From: Nageia nagi
Taxonomy: Eukaryota; Pinophyta
Reading direction: 5' to 3'
Length of the DNA: 64,000 nucleotides
NCBI GenBank assembly: GCA_050084985.1
Contig: JBITNC010000001.1
Span: forward strand, 149,048,001-149,112,000
In this document: positions 23,601 through 34,827 of the stretch, piece after piece
Layout: every line of letters begins with the position of its first letter
Numbering within the stretch: position 1 is the stretch's first letter
Notes under the pieces: generated by a model
Databases searched by the model: none
Told to the model about the DNA's origin: nothing
Seen by the model: only the letters and a program-made list of their open reading frames with translations
Translations under genes and position numbers: made by a program

Positions 23601-25180
23601 TGAATCTTATATAAGCATTGGATATCACTTAAACCCTTAAAAAACTTTTCTGCATACAGAGAACCATTGGAAGTACTTGATACAATGGCAGCTCAGTAGA
23701 GGAGAGGTGCCAATAGTTGTACACCTTAATCATACTCATTAACTAAGGTCACATGGTGGCTAGTGCCACACCGGCTCACATACATGAACATAGTGCAAGT
23801 CAATGATGTGGCCACAGGAAAATTTTCTTTCATTCCTCTTGGTTCACCTTAGATGCTGTTTTAACTCTACTTATTGAAGGATACCAATGTTATATGTAAA
23901 ACAAAACTTGGAACATTTTCTTTTGCATGTAATCTCCAGTAGTTCATTTACTTTTTCTTATAAATTGTGTATGTAACAACCATGCAAATGCCACATTGGC
24001 ATCTAATAACTGCTTTAGAGATAGATTAGCATATAACCATGTTCAACCATTATTATTTCTACATGATAGCATATTATAGTAGCAAACTTTTCTCACAGAA
24101 CCAACATATATACGAGAAACCTTTATGGTTAACTCATTGGCAGTCATCTTTTCAAATAGTAGTTATAAATGTTCAAAGTCCAGGTTTAAATTTATCACTT
24201 GTTGGATCAAAGAATATCAATAACCTCATAGCTATCTGTCCTTGTACTACTATTGACTCCTCTAATGTAGCCATTTTATGGCATTTGTTTCAGACACAAG
24301 AAGTGGCACGGGCTTATGGAGCTGTGTGTACTCCTGAATTTTTCCTTTTCAAAAAGGTGCAGAGCAAATCTGGTTACACAGCCTTTAATGCAGCATTTCA
24401 GATCAGATATTCTCTGAAACTTGTAAATAACTCTTATGTCTATGAAGTTAAACATGGACTTATTGTTTACTGGATAGGGTGGAAATCAACAATTTGAGCT
24501 TGCTTATCATGGACGCTTTGATGATTCCCGACCCAATAATGGAAGACCTATTACAGGAAGGTATGATTTTCTGAAAGACCAAACTTGAAAGTTTAATTGT
24601 CGTCTTTCTTTGAAACTCACCAATGGATTGTAGCCTCATTCAAAACTGGACGATTAACAAATATTTGTGTTTGCAGCGACCTAAGGCAGGCAATAGACTG
24701 TGTTCTAAGTGGCCAACCAGTCAATGCTGAACAAAAGCCAAGGTGTGTAAAACTTATGTCTCTCTTAACTTTTGTCAGATTTAAATATAAAGCTAACCTG
24801 TTTGGTCATAATATGTTAGAAGTAAAACCTTAAATGGAAGTTTAATAAAGTTGATTTTATTATTAGTCATATAGATGTAAGGTTAAGAAAGATTGGTGTT
24901 GAAAAAAAAGGGTAAGACATTTGAAACTTGACTCAATTGATTAACATCCTATCCTAGATGTTACTGTTGTTAGATGGATAAAGTCCTTTGAGTAGTTATA
25001 CGAGCTTAATTTAGTAAATCAAAAAACGTATAAATATATTCATAGTATGCAAATTGTCAAGCCTTCAGCTCATGCAACATAATAATTCTTTAAATATAGA
25101 AATTTTGTCCTTACATATTATGATGTTGTACTTGCAGCATTGGATGCAGCATTAAGTGGCACCCCACTCGCAACGTATGA
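20662..25180 (+). CDS. Thioredoxin-fold, peroxiredoxin-like protein, 9 exons, 190 aa
   Basis: Coding exons: 20662-20709, 20800-20865, 20957-21037, 21189-21242, 21487-21555, 24294-24356, 24478-24560, 24677-24742 and 25138-25180 (TGA). All introns are GT-AG and the 573 nt join without a stop. The product is a full-length match in plan to the roughly 190-residue AhpC/TSA-type family (CDD PRX-like 1) common in bacteria. Its motifs are LDDFQGHPALL (28-38), FICNHCPFVVHL with the C43-x-x-C46 pair, VAISSNS, GYQFPYLYDE, AYGAVCTPEFFLF with the cis-Pro loop (P120), HGRFDDSRP, LSGQPV and SIGCSIKW with C180. A role in thiol redox reactions is inferred from the family; the substrate is unknown. No transit peptide is visible, so a cytosolic site is likely unless an upstream exon was missed. 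An in-frame TAG 12 nt before the ATG supports the start. The last exon is duplicated downstream. Confidence 0.9.
21556..24293 (+). other. Intron 5 of the thioredoxin-like gene (2,738 bp)
   Basis: By far the longest intron; the others run from about 90 to 395 bp. It starts GTGAGC and ends TTTCAG. It contains no recognisable transposon ends or coding frames, only AT-rich sequence with short open frames I regard as chance. Confidence 0.8.
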
Positions 25181-25372
25181 GATTCTGATGGCTAAGGTGG
25201 GTATTTGAATCCAATTATATCTGTGGTATCTCATTATTAGGAGATATATTACGACTATTATATCCAATCATATTACAACTCTTAAGGAATTTCATTATTA
25301 GCACACAATGTCCCATCTGTTTTGCAAAGTATTTATGACAGTGCTCTGTATCCTTAATAATAACAACTTTCA
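25115..25372 (+). repeat. Terminal exon and 3' flank, first copy of a tandem duplication
   Basis: 258 bp from ATATTATGATGTTGTACTTG to AACAACTTTCAAT. It contains the splice acceptor TTGCAG, the last 43 coding nt with TGA, and the following 3' flank. It is followed directly by a second, diverged copy at 25373-25620. Confidence 0.9.
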
Positions 25373-25620
25373 ATATTATGATGTTGTACTTGCAGCATTA
25401 AGTGGCATTCCGCTCGCAATGTATAAGGTTCTGTTGGCTAAGGTGGATATTTGAATCTGATTATATCTGTGGTATTTCATTGTTAGGAGACGTGTTACAA
25501 CTATTATATCCGATCATATTACAACTCGTAAGGAATTTCATTATTAAAATACAATGTCCCATCTGTTTTGCCAAGTATTTATGACAGTGCTCTGTATTCT
25601 TAATAATAACAACTTTCAAT
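25373..25620 (+). repeat. Duplicated terminal exon, second copy with in-frame 12-bp deletion
   Basis: This 248-bp copy repeats the acceptor (CTTGCAG, ending 25395), a shortened exon (25396-25426) and the same 3' flank. A 12-bp segment is missing between two copies of GCAGCATT, so the exon would read SIKWHSARNV with stop TAA. Spliced to exon 8 in place of exon 9 it keeps the frame and gives a 186-residue product lacking IGCS, including C180. The first copy would normally be used; use of this copy is possible but unproven. Confidence 0.85.
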
Positions 25621-27388
25621 TGGTGAGAACTGAGAACTTATGGCAACAAAAATTATAAGTGCAAATTGTAAGATTGATCCGTGTATGGAGGATTATACAT
25701 TACATATGCTAGTTTTCTTTTAATTGACTTTACATTGGAAACAGTAGATCTCTTTTTTAATATGAGGAATGTGATTAATGTCTTCCATTTTGAGGTCATA
25801 GATAAGTATCCAAGATTGAATAAGCTACGCTCCTTCATCTCTATTAAGATTGTTAGGATGTTTCTCTATATTAATGACTTCTCTTTAAAATAATGATCCT
25901 CCTCGTAACTGACTCTTTATCTTTTGACGCTAAATAACTTATTATTCTCTGCCATTTGAGCTGCTAAAGCTGATTTTTCTGTTCTCCTGCACTGGAGATC
26001 TTTAGTATGCTCTTTAGTCATTCGTTTAAAGAGATATTCCTGCCACATAAGTGCACTTTTATCACACTAACAAGGAATAATATATATTCCTATGTTCCAT
26101 GAAGTTTCCAGGACGTGTACAGTGGGGTACAATGAGATGGGTTTTGGGGATGGGGATAGCTTGGGCTCGATTTTGGGTACAGGGGTACAATAATATTTTT
26201 TTTTAGGTAGGGTAAAAAAAGTTGCATTTTCTTAGATCCCACAATTGAACAAAAAAAAGTTCGAAATATAGTCACCATTACATCCACTTGCCATCATTTA
26301 CATCCAACTGGTGTCCTGATAAAGCTACTAACAACCACCAAACTATCACCAATAACAACCTACTGATGATCATAATAAAATATATCTACTATCATTTGAC
26401 AACCTACCTTGATTTACTATTCATCTACTCTAAAAAAACAAATGCTACCTAGCTATTACCTTTTAGTAGCCTAAATCCTCTTACTAACTATTTGCTACAT
26501 TCCAAATCCTAAGATACAAGTGTGTTGTAGACCAACTGTTGCCAATTTGCATCTTTGTCTTTCGAAAGCTTTAATCCAAAAAGCCTTTACTCAGCCCAAA
26601 GGTGGGTTGGGAACACTTGGTCTGAGGAGAGGCTTTTGCCTCACCTTCTCCATATTTGCTACGCTTCAACTGCAAAGTTGCAACTAGTCGCAATCGAGTC
26701 AAAGCCAAAACCTTGATGTTTGAATTGCATCTAAAGCCCTAGTGTGTGGGATACGATAATATTAAAATATAATAAAATTATAAATATATATTAGAAAGTG
26801 TTGAAATTTTTTAGTTTTTAAATATTTTATGTGAAATTCAAAAAATTTAAATCATATTTCATTATCATAAAATCATTGACACTATCATATACTAGAGTCT
26901 GACAAATCAAAATGTCAAAAATAAACATAATCATATCAGAGTCTAAAGTCTAAACTCTCCAAACTCTAAAGCATAGTTGTAGATATGAGTTTCACAAGTG
27001 GCCTTGTCATCTTATAATGTTTCATTCATAGTTGTTAGACTTAGATTTAGACTCAACTCAAACTCGTCGAGTTCCCTCGAGGCTCGAACTCGGGAAAAAA
27101 CTATGTTCGGATTTATCAAAAAGAAGAATTAATTTTTTTTTATTTTATTGAAAACATAAATTATTTCAATTGCTTATTACTTTTATTAGTGTATTCTAAA
27201 AACCTACTTACTCAACGTCCATATTATACTATATACAATATACATAATTGCTAGGAGCTAAAGTCAATATCCAAATATTTGATGTTCTTTTGCATGGTGG
27301 TGCATGGATGTGGCAGTATGGCATGCATAGTGCATGATGGTGCGGCCCTTAACTAGCCTCCTTCATGCACGAAAGCGCTTAGGGTTGA
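25621..27388. other. Downstream intergenic DNA
   Basis: AT-rich and without a gene. A G-rich stretch lies at 26115-26215. A small CG-rich palindromic patch (CTCGAACTCGTCGAGTTCC and its continuation) lies near 27058-27100, in otherwise CpG-poor DNA. The latter looks like part of a decayed transposon, but no ends were seen. Confidence 0.45.
26139..26165 (+). other. Potential G-quadruplex motif
   Basis: Four runs of three or four G are separated by loops of 4, 2 and 7 nt (GGG-TTTT-GGGG-AT-GGGG-ATAGCTT-GGG). This meets the common G3+N1-7 pattern. It lies about 0.5 kb beyond the duplicated last exon. Function unknown. Confidence 0.6.
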
Positions 27389-27895
27389 GGTTGTCAAATT
27401 TTTTCCTATTAGTACATCTATTTCTAAGTGATTGGTTGTTTTTTTTACTTTTCTTCTAGTCCAACCAATGCACAAGTGTACTCCCAACCATTTTGGGGAT
27501 AGTTGGGTTGTCCCCTGGCATCTCAAAAATGCTCACGTGTCTTGGAGACACCTAGGCATTTTTGAGACACTAAGGGGATGTCTAGTCGTCCCCGAAATGA
27601 TGAGGCATACCTCATAGGGCCGAAATGTTTTGCTGCAAGTTCTAAGAGGGTGGTACAAGAGGGGATGTTTCGTACCTATCCTCTATCCCCAAATTGAATG
27701 AAACATTGATATCAGGGTACTAGGGGTCAATATACATCCCCATGGAAAATAGATATACTTCGTCACTTAGTTTAGGGTTAACACAATTCTTTAATTTAAA
27801 TTTCTTTAATAGTATATAAGCAACAAAAGAATGATAATAATTTTATTTCACAAAATCCAAAGATTTTTTTTTGGATATCCCATTCACAAAGGGGT
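27389..27895. repeat. About 510-bp tandem repeat, copy 1, with foldback arms
   Basis: Runs from GGTTGTCAAATTTTTTCC to CCATTCACAAAGGGGT. An internal inverted repeat has arms at 27487-27532 and 27556-27601 (46 bp each, imperfect) around a 23-nt loop. The second copy follows without a gap. Confidence 0.85.
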
Positions 27896-28405
27896 GGTTG
27901 TCAAAATTTTTCTTCTTAGTACACCTATTTCTTAAGTGGTTGGTTGTTTTTTTTTTCCTTTTCTACTAGTTCGGCTAGCATGCAAGGGTACTCCCAACCA
28001 TTTTGGGGATGATTGGGCATCCTTTTGGCATTTAAGAAATGCGTACATGCCCCTGAGATACCTAAGCATTTTTGGGACGCCAAGGGGATGCCCAACCATC
28101 CTTGAAACAATTGGGCATACCCCATAGGGTTGAAATGTTTCGTTGCAAGTTCCAAGAGAGCAGTACATAAGGGGGATGTTTCGTACCCATCCTCTGTCCC
28201 CAAATTGAATGAAAGATTGATATGGGGTACTATGGGTCAAAATGTGCCACCATGGAACATAGATATACTCCATGACTTAGTTTAGCGTTAACACAATTCT
28301 TTGATTTAAATTTATTTTAAAGGTATATAAGCAGCAAAAGAATGACAACAATTTTCTTTCACATAATTCAAAGATTTTTTTTGTATATCCCATTCACAAA
28401 GGAGA
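27896..28405. repeat. About 510-bp tandem repeat, copy 2, with foldback arms
   Basis: Same unit as 27389-27895, diverged mostly by transitions. The inverted arms are at 27997-28042 and 28066-28111. Here the arms share GATTGGGCATCC and GGTTGGGCATCC, so they pair better in the middle than in copy 1. Short open frames on both strands here are by-products of the inverted repeat. Confidence 0.85.
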
Positions 28406-29779
28406 GGCTTTGGCACACATAATGATGTTTTTAATACTTTTTTCCAGATTCTTCACAAACCACTGAAATCTCTTTTGATTTGAGTTGCCAAATATTCATC
28501 TCTTAACATCCTTCTTGAGTCGATGTATCTTTCAATCTCTTGAGACTATGGTCTTCAAGAACCCTTTTTTTTAGTGACATAGTGATGAGATGAAGCATGA
28601 AGACCTACCTTTGTAAGAACATCCAAAAAAGGTAAAATATTGTCTCTCTATCTAACTTGTGAATTGGATGTTTTTTACGTCAACCATTTTAATTATTTCT
28701 AATCAAATCTAATCTTTTTAAGCCATGTGACTTGTTTACATTAGTATTATCCACATACCTCTTTCATCGTTTATGTTTAGTATGGATGTAGAGAATGCCT
28801 TTTCCTCACATTTCTCGATAAATATATTTGCAAGAGAAGATCCCATTGCCACATCTTTCTCAAAATCTATTTATTTATCAATGTTGTTGGCCTTTTTTAG
28901 AGGAATCTGATGAATAAAGGTTATAATATTTTCTCCTTTTAGATTTGTTGGCGTAAGGATAAAAATTGGACTTGTACATAAATGGGCTTAAAATCAATAT
29001 TGAAGCTATTTTAGTATATGGAGAAGAAAAAGGAAAGTAAATATGAATATGGTGTTAGATAGTCCATTAATCTTATCACTTAAATTTAATTGATATAAAC
29101 ATTTTAAAATTATTTTTCAATATTTATGGATGATAGAAAAATTGTTCATCAATTAAAATGTTGATTAATTTATCAATTTTGTCATTTAATTCATGCTTTC
29201 TTATGTTTATCATTCTATGCATTTCAATCTATATCTTGTCGTTAATTGTCTTTTTATGAAGAAAGGTAGTAGTCTTTTTATTGGAATATGAAATGTATGA
29301 TTGAATAGTTTATATATATTAGCAATAGTAAAATAAATTTTATGAACCATTCGATCCAAATGATTATTTATAAATTTAAAATTTATCATCTTAAATTAAA
29401 AAACACAACCCACCAAATTTTTAAAATTGTGTATAAAATCTACATTTTATTAATTTTTTGATACTTTAAAATATATTAAAATTATATATCACAAGATATA
29501 ATCAAATACTATTTCCTTGCACATTTCTATCAATAGAAATTTGATTTATATTTTTTTTTGTAAGATGAAAAAAAGGGCCATTGGTAAATTGAGAGGCTTT
29601 TTACATAGAAACCTAAAAATTGTCTTTAAAAGTTTAGGCAACAAAGTGCCACAATTTATTTCAAAGTTTTAAAATAGGCAACAACCTATCAATATTTATT
29701 TCAACATACATTTACTAAATGCTACTTGGTATCTCAAAATTGGGCAATTGATTTTTATATATTTCAGTCTTTTGAAGAA
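28406..29779. other. Intergenic, no gene seen
   Basis: AT-rich. It could include the lost 3' part of the minus-strand LINE at 29780-31340, but no coding resemblance remains. Confidence 0.4.
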
Positions 29780-31340
29780 GCTCTCAATTGAATAGGATTG
29801 CTGCTAAAATTGTAGCACTTGGATTTGATGTAATTGCAACAATAACCATCAATCTTCTATGGATATCAAAAATATCAAGCTTCATTTCAGAAGCTTATGT
29901 GTGGAGGGGAATTCAATCCCTTGAAATTCCTGATAATATCATCATTTTTACTCTATTTAGAGAGTGTTTTGCTCTCAAAATCATCCAAAGTTGATTGCTT
30001 TCCTTCTACAATAGCTTTGGTTGTTTCTTTCAACCTTACCTATCCTTCATTGGGGTGTCCCACTTTTCCTTGCCTTGTATATGATTTCGTTGTTGCACTT
30101 CATGTTATTATACCATAAATTTTGGACCATTGAGTTTCATTCACCAATGTCTCTTCAGTATCCAAGTACCTTTTTGTTCCTTTATTTTTTGTTGGTCCAT
30201 CCACCAACGTTTGCATTATAATTATTCCTTCCTTATTTAGTGACCTCTTAGATTTAGGTTTTTTCCATCCATCATTTTCAAGAAGATTATCACCTTGCGA
30301 ATGCTACTCTGGTTCAAGTTGTAATTCATCGTCTTTCTTGTAAATCTCATTTTCTTTATTTTCTTTGTGACCATCTTTGATTATAGTTATTGACTTAGAG
30401 ATATTCTCTTTTTATTGCTTAGATTCCTTCCTATTTGCCAAATTGTTGTCATCTCTTCCTACATCATTCGATGATATTTCACCTTCGAGTTCTGATGGGT
30501 TTCTTGCCATATTCAGGTCGTGCACTTCCTCATGTCGTTTTGGTCTCCATTCCCTTTGAATTGTGTTTGCTATGGTCACATTCGTCAGACAAGATCTCAC
30601 ATTATGCCAACATAACCACATGTTGAGCACAAGGAATTGTTGTTGTCATAATGCAATTTTGGAACCTATTCACCCAATTTTGATTCAAGTGTAATTGATT
30701 TCGATAGTTATGCTCCAAATTCAACCATGGTGCAAAATCTTGTTGCTAACATTCTTGTTTAGGCATTTGTAACTTCATCCACTACAACAAACTTCCTAAA
30801 AGATTATATGATCCCTTCATAGACTTTTTGATGTCAATAATCGAAAGGGAGATGTGGAAGGGTGACCCAAATTAGAGTTGTTATTATCTAGGCTTTAGTT
30901 GGATTGAACTCAATTTGCCATTTCTCCAAAAGTAATTATTTATTTTTAAAGAATCAAGGGGTGCTCATGAAAAAATCTCGATCTTCTACACAACCAAACA
31001 TAAATATAATGTAATAATTGGGCATTGCAATTATATCCAAACATCCTTAAATTGTCCATCTCAACTTTCCCCATTTTCTGATCAGGTCAATGTTTGGGTG
31101 AACACCATGGAGCTTACCCACTAAATTGTAGCATCCTCTTTTTATCAATTGATCAGTGATGGTTCATGGTATTTTTAGACAATTTCTCTCCTCTCCTTTC
31201 CACTTCAACCAATGTCTATCTTTTTCTCTTGCATGAAGAGGCTTCACCATGAAAGAGCCTCCATTACTACTGTATCATTGGGACTAGTCGCATAATTGGT
31301 TGGTGATCGTAGTTCCTTTTAGCAAAATTAGATCAGAGAG
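29780..31340 (-). pseudogene. L1-type LINE relic: ORF1 (DUF4283 and zinc knuckle) and start of ORF2
   Basis: On the minus strand, from about 31200 down, a degenerate frame contains LIKRGCYNLVGKL, CVEDRDFFMSTP, LLLEKWQIEFNPTKA and WVTLPHLPFDY. This is the pattern of the DUF4283 domain of plant L1 ORF1. Near 30630-30590 follows a CCHC zinc knuckle (CSTCGYVG in one frame, HNVRSC in another), split by a one-base loss. At about 29950-29800 a frame with NFKGLNSPPH and LIFDIH resembles the start of the ORF2 endonuclease. Many stops show it is dead. Reverse transcriptase is absent below 29780, so the element is truncated or decayed. Ends are approximate. Confidence 0.6.
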
Positions 31341-32599
31341 GGTAGGGTGCTTGCTCTCGAGGGAGATTGGTGAAGAGGCTTAGATTCAAGGGCTTCCAGA
31401 AAGTGAAAGTGAAGGGTAATGCACTTACCAATTTATTTCTTGAAATTGATTTATATTGTACCATCTAATACCAAGATACTTTACACTTAACTCTTTAATA
31501 TTATATTTTTTTATCCACAAAAGTTTGATTTTCTTCTAGACTATTATCTTCGGATGTTTGCTCTAACTTACTCATGTTGTTTAATGGGTACTATATTTCA
31601 TAAAGATACTGATTTTTTATTATTGTGAACATTAAGCATTTAATAATGTGATGAAGAGTTAAATCTTGATGATGTTAGGTAAGTTGATAGTTGTGTTATG
31701 TTGATTTAATTTTGAAGATGAATTTATACATTAGATCTAGGAGCTTATATTTGGCATAAGTCTACTTTAGATAGATAAGATAATTATATTAATGTCCATA
31801 AGTGATTAATAAGGTCAAAGAGATTAAGAGGTACAATTGAAGAAATAGAAATAAAGTAGGAAAAAAATCCCAAGAGAATAGAGTAAACTATAATAAATAA
31901 ATAAACATAGGGGTGGGGAGGTGTGATGATTGCCAAACCTAAATCCTAAGATTACAATATTGAATTGATCTTGATGTTCAAGGTCAGAGGACTACTATTT
32001 TTCATGAAGAAAGTGGTAATAAGGAAGAACATGCATTGTCTTGATTGTAAACGTAATGAGGAGCCTTGATGTTGATCAAAGATATTTGTGTGGCACTTGA
32101 TGCGAGGTCATTGAGGGATCTAGGAAATGTTTCTTGCTGAATGTCATCAAGAAATTGACCTATTGTTGTCAGAGTGAGAGGGAGAAAAGACTTAAGGGTG
32201 CTTGACCACCTTGATAAGAGCAATGTGTTGAATGAAGGAAGTGTTCAACTTAGTTGTGGTGGGGGTATCCTGCATAAATTGTACCTAAGCAAGGTAGCTT
32301 CTTAAATATACAAGGCTAAACATCGTTGATTGGGATACTTGAAAAAGCTAGAGAGATAATTGTCAGTCTTTTATTAAACAATGGAATCTTTCTTGAATCT
32401 TGTAGTAAATGGGGAACTTGAAGATAAAGTGGTCCTTGAACTTTATTTTATCAACGAAGGGAAGATAACATATGTTCCTCCCATTAGATGTGGTTATCAG
32501 ACTCTATACAAAGTTAGTGGGATCATACTCTCATTTTTCCTAAAGGGGTACTCAAGTTGTGTGACTAGTGGTACTAGTCCAAGTGATTATAATGTAGTA
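31341..32599. other. Intergenic or decayed LINE flanks
   Basis: No recognisable coding region. It lies between two minus-strand LINE relics and may contain their 5' and 3' non-coding parts. Confidence 0.35.
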
Positions 32600-33740
32600 T
32601 TGATAAACATTCATTCAAACCAACCTACAAGTGTTCACCTTTCAAGAATAAGGTTTTAGGGTGGTGGGGATCAAGTATAATGTGCTTGAAGGGAGGAAGA
32701 TTATTGATGGAAAGATTGATAGTTTGGAAGAGCAAACAAGTCTTAGAGAACTAACAATTTCGACATCTATATAAGCCTGCATAATGTCCATAGAGGAACA
32801 AAGAATTAGAAATAAATACCTTGCACATCTAAAGATGGAGATCCACATGGATTCAAGTTTGTGAATATAAAGGATAATATGAAAGATGCATTCAAGACAA
32901 AAGGGTGGAACTACAAACTCAACCTAGACAATGTGTTGGGGGATTGTTGTTTTATAATAAATTTAAAGATGAAACATAAAAGTTTAAATCCACTCAAAGA
33001 GATCTCAATTGATGGATCGTAGATTGAGAACCAAAAACTTAGAACTACATGTGACAATGTGTTGAACAATGGTATTGAAGAGGTGCATCTTTGAAGAGAT
33101 ATCCTTAATGTGGGGTTAAAAACATTTGTGTTCCAACATAATTGGTGAAAAGAAGAATAGAGATCAACTTATGAAGAAGAAAATAATTATCCTCTACATG
33201 AATATGGTATTGAACGAAATCCTCAAGCTCATCAATGTGATATTGAAGAGGGTTGGGGAGAGGGGACAACCCTGTTTAACCTTGATGGTACTCTTAATAG
33301 GGTTAGAGAGGTCGTGAGGGGTACACAATTGGCCAACCATTGTCTTGTATAACTTGTTGGTAGCTAGAATAAGGAGATCAAAAATACTAATATCACATAG
33401 TCATTAGAGAAGGAGATATCTTAGGATTGAGTCCAAATCCTTTCTAAAGTCAATGAAGCAACAAAAGAATTTGGTGGACCAATGACAAGCTTACTCAATA
33501 ATGATGCAAAGGATAAAGATGTGATCAATGGTCTAGTAGTTGCTCTTAGAACTTGTTTTTCTCATGACTCTAAGTTTCTTGTACTCTAGTTCTTCTGATA
33601 ACATTATTTATAGCCTTATGCCATATAGCTTGACAAAGTTGTGTCGAGTTATAATAGTCATGTAATTTTTTAGAATGGAAATGTTTAATTTGTGGATGGG
33701 ATGAATAATATGTCATGCCCAAGAGGGGGAATCCATATCA
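32600..33740 (-). pseudogene. RTE-type LINE reverse transcriptase relic
   Basis: Reading down the minus strand from 33740: a finger-like stretch (NYMTIITRHNFVKLYGI), TIDHIF, FCCFIDFRKDLDSI (palm motif A region, FxDFxKAFD type), ATNKLYKTMVGQLCTP, and then VKQGCPLSPTLF (about 33285-33250), the diagnostic RT motif. In another frame follow HIDELEDF and LLFTNYVGTQM, the latter where FADDV is expected, so the catalytic aspartates are lost. Beyond it DISSKMHLFNTIV and TTIPQHIV, and then FVVPPFCLECIFHI, match the C-terminal part of plant RTE-type proteins, ending near 32640. Stops and frameshifts make it a pseudogene. The endonuclease part is not recognisable above 33740. Confidence 0.75.
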
Positions 33741-34560
33741 AACAAACTCATTAAAGAAAATTTAAAGTGAAAAAAAGAGTGAATCAAATCCATGTTTGAG
33801 GAACTCTACTTGGAACCGCTTACAATCTAAATATTTACTAGTGCAAAGTTTTTTAATATATTTCTTGATGTCACTTATATGAAATAATTAACAAGAAGGG
33901 GGAAGGGAAGAGACAGTGATGGTAGGTTAACCGAGTACATCATTAAGGAAGTTTCCATAAGCGACCCAAGATTGGGTATTAATGATAGAAGGTAGGGATA
34001 TCTTTGGGAAGAGGAGGCACCACAAGGATTTGGGAGAGTGGTCGAGGACATTGAGGATCACAAGTGGCCTAGAAGCAAGATATTCATGTTTATTATTTCT
34101 CATGGTGCGATAGTACTCTCAACGTACATTGGGTGCAAGGGAAGGATTGTTTACTACATAGGAATGAATATTCAAATGGAAAGACTTATAATCTTCATCA
34201 TACCAATGGGTCATAGGACAAGATCCGTGAGGATTAGTTGGGTAGGAATGAAAAACATTGAGGGATGAGGAGTTTAAGGTAACCTCCTAAAGGCCATGAT
34301 ATAAAAAGTCATATATAAAGGTGATGATAAAAAGCAAAAATGAGCAAAATTCAAACATGAGGTAAGAGACTTAGTGGAGTAATCAATGGTTTATGAAATA
34401 TTAAAGTATGTCACAATAAGATGGGTACCAAGGATGATAGAATAAGGGGAGAGGGAAGATAAGGGAGGAAGGTGTTATGAAGGGAGAAATATAAGGCAAC
34501 ATGGTCGATAAGGAGAAGTTGCAAGGAGATACAAATGTATTTGATGCATCGAATAATATC
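33741..34560. other. Region between RTE LINE and copia element
   Basis: Probably the decayed 5' part of the minus-strand RTE LINE (endonuclease expected here), but I cannot read a domain. The short + strand open frame at 34038-34268 has no family resemblance. Confidence 0.35.
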
Positions 34561-34565
34561 CCCAC
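34561..34565. other. Target site duplication CCCAC (left) of the copia element
   Basis: Matches CCTAC at 48055-48059 with one transition, directly outside the two LTRs. Confidence 0.65.
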
Positions 34566-34814
34566 TATTAGAAACCTAATCCTTAGGGATTACGGTATAT
34601 ATAATATAGTAGTAGTACTTACTATATTTAGTAAATTCAGCAATAGGAATTTACTTGATTTTTAAGAGTAATAATGAAGTTCATATGAAGAGCCCATGTG
34701 TAATCCAAAGGTGACCCATGGAGGTGAATATGCAAAGTTAGTTTGTGATGTATTTATTCTCATATCAAATCTAACACAATGCTTTTTTCCTTGGATTGAT
34801 TCTAACTTCTTACA
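34566..34814 (+). repeat. Left LTR of the copia element
   Basis: 249 bp. It shares TCCTTAGGGATTA, then ATATAGTAGTA, TACTTACTATATTTAGTAAA and GTGTAATCCAAAGGT with the right LTR. It ends CTTACA just before the primer site. The first base pair after the boundary is TA, where the right LTR has TG. Confidence 0.88.
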
Positions 34815-34815
34815 T

Positions 34816-34827
34816 TGGTATCAGAGC
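34816..34827 (+). promoter_or_regulatory. Primer binding site (initiator tRNA-Met)
   Basis: TGGTATCAGAGC, the standard Ty1/copia minus-strand primer site complementary to the 3' end of initiator tRNA-Met, lies one base after the left LTR. Confidence 0.9.

Noticed and set aside
24039-24497. 152-codon open frame in the thioredoxin-like gene
   Set aside because: Reads from intron 5 through exon 6 into intron 6; only 24294-24356 is coding by splice sites and family match.
27925-28273. Overlapping open frames on both strands
   Set aside because: Explained by the inverted repeat in the 510-bp tandem unit.
34038-34268. 76-codon + strand open frame
   Set aside because: No family resemblance; it lies where the minus-strand RTE endonuclease would be expected.
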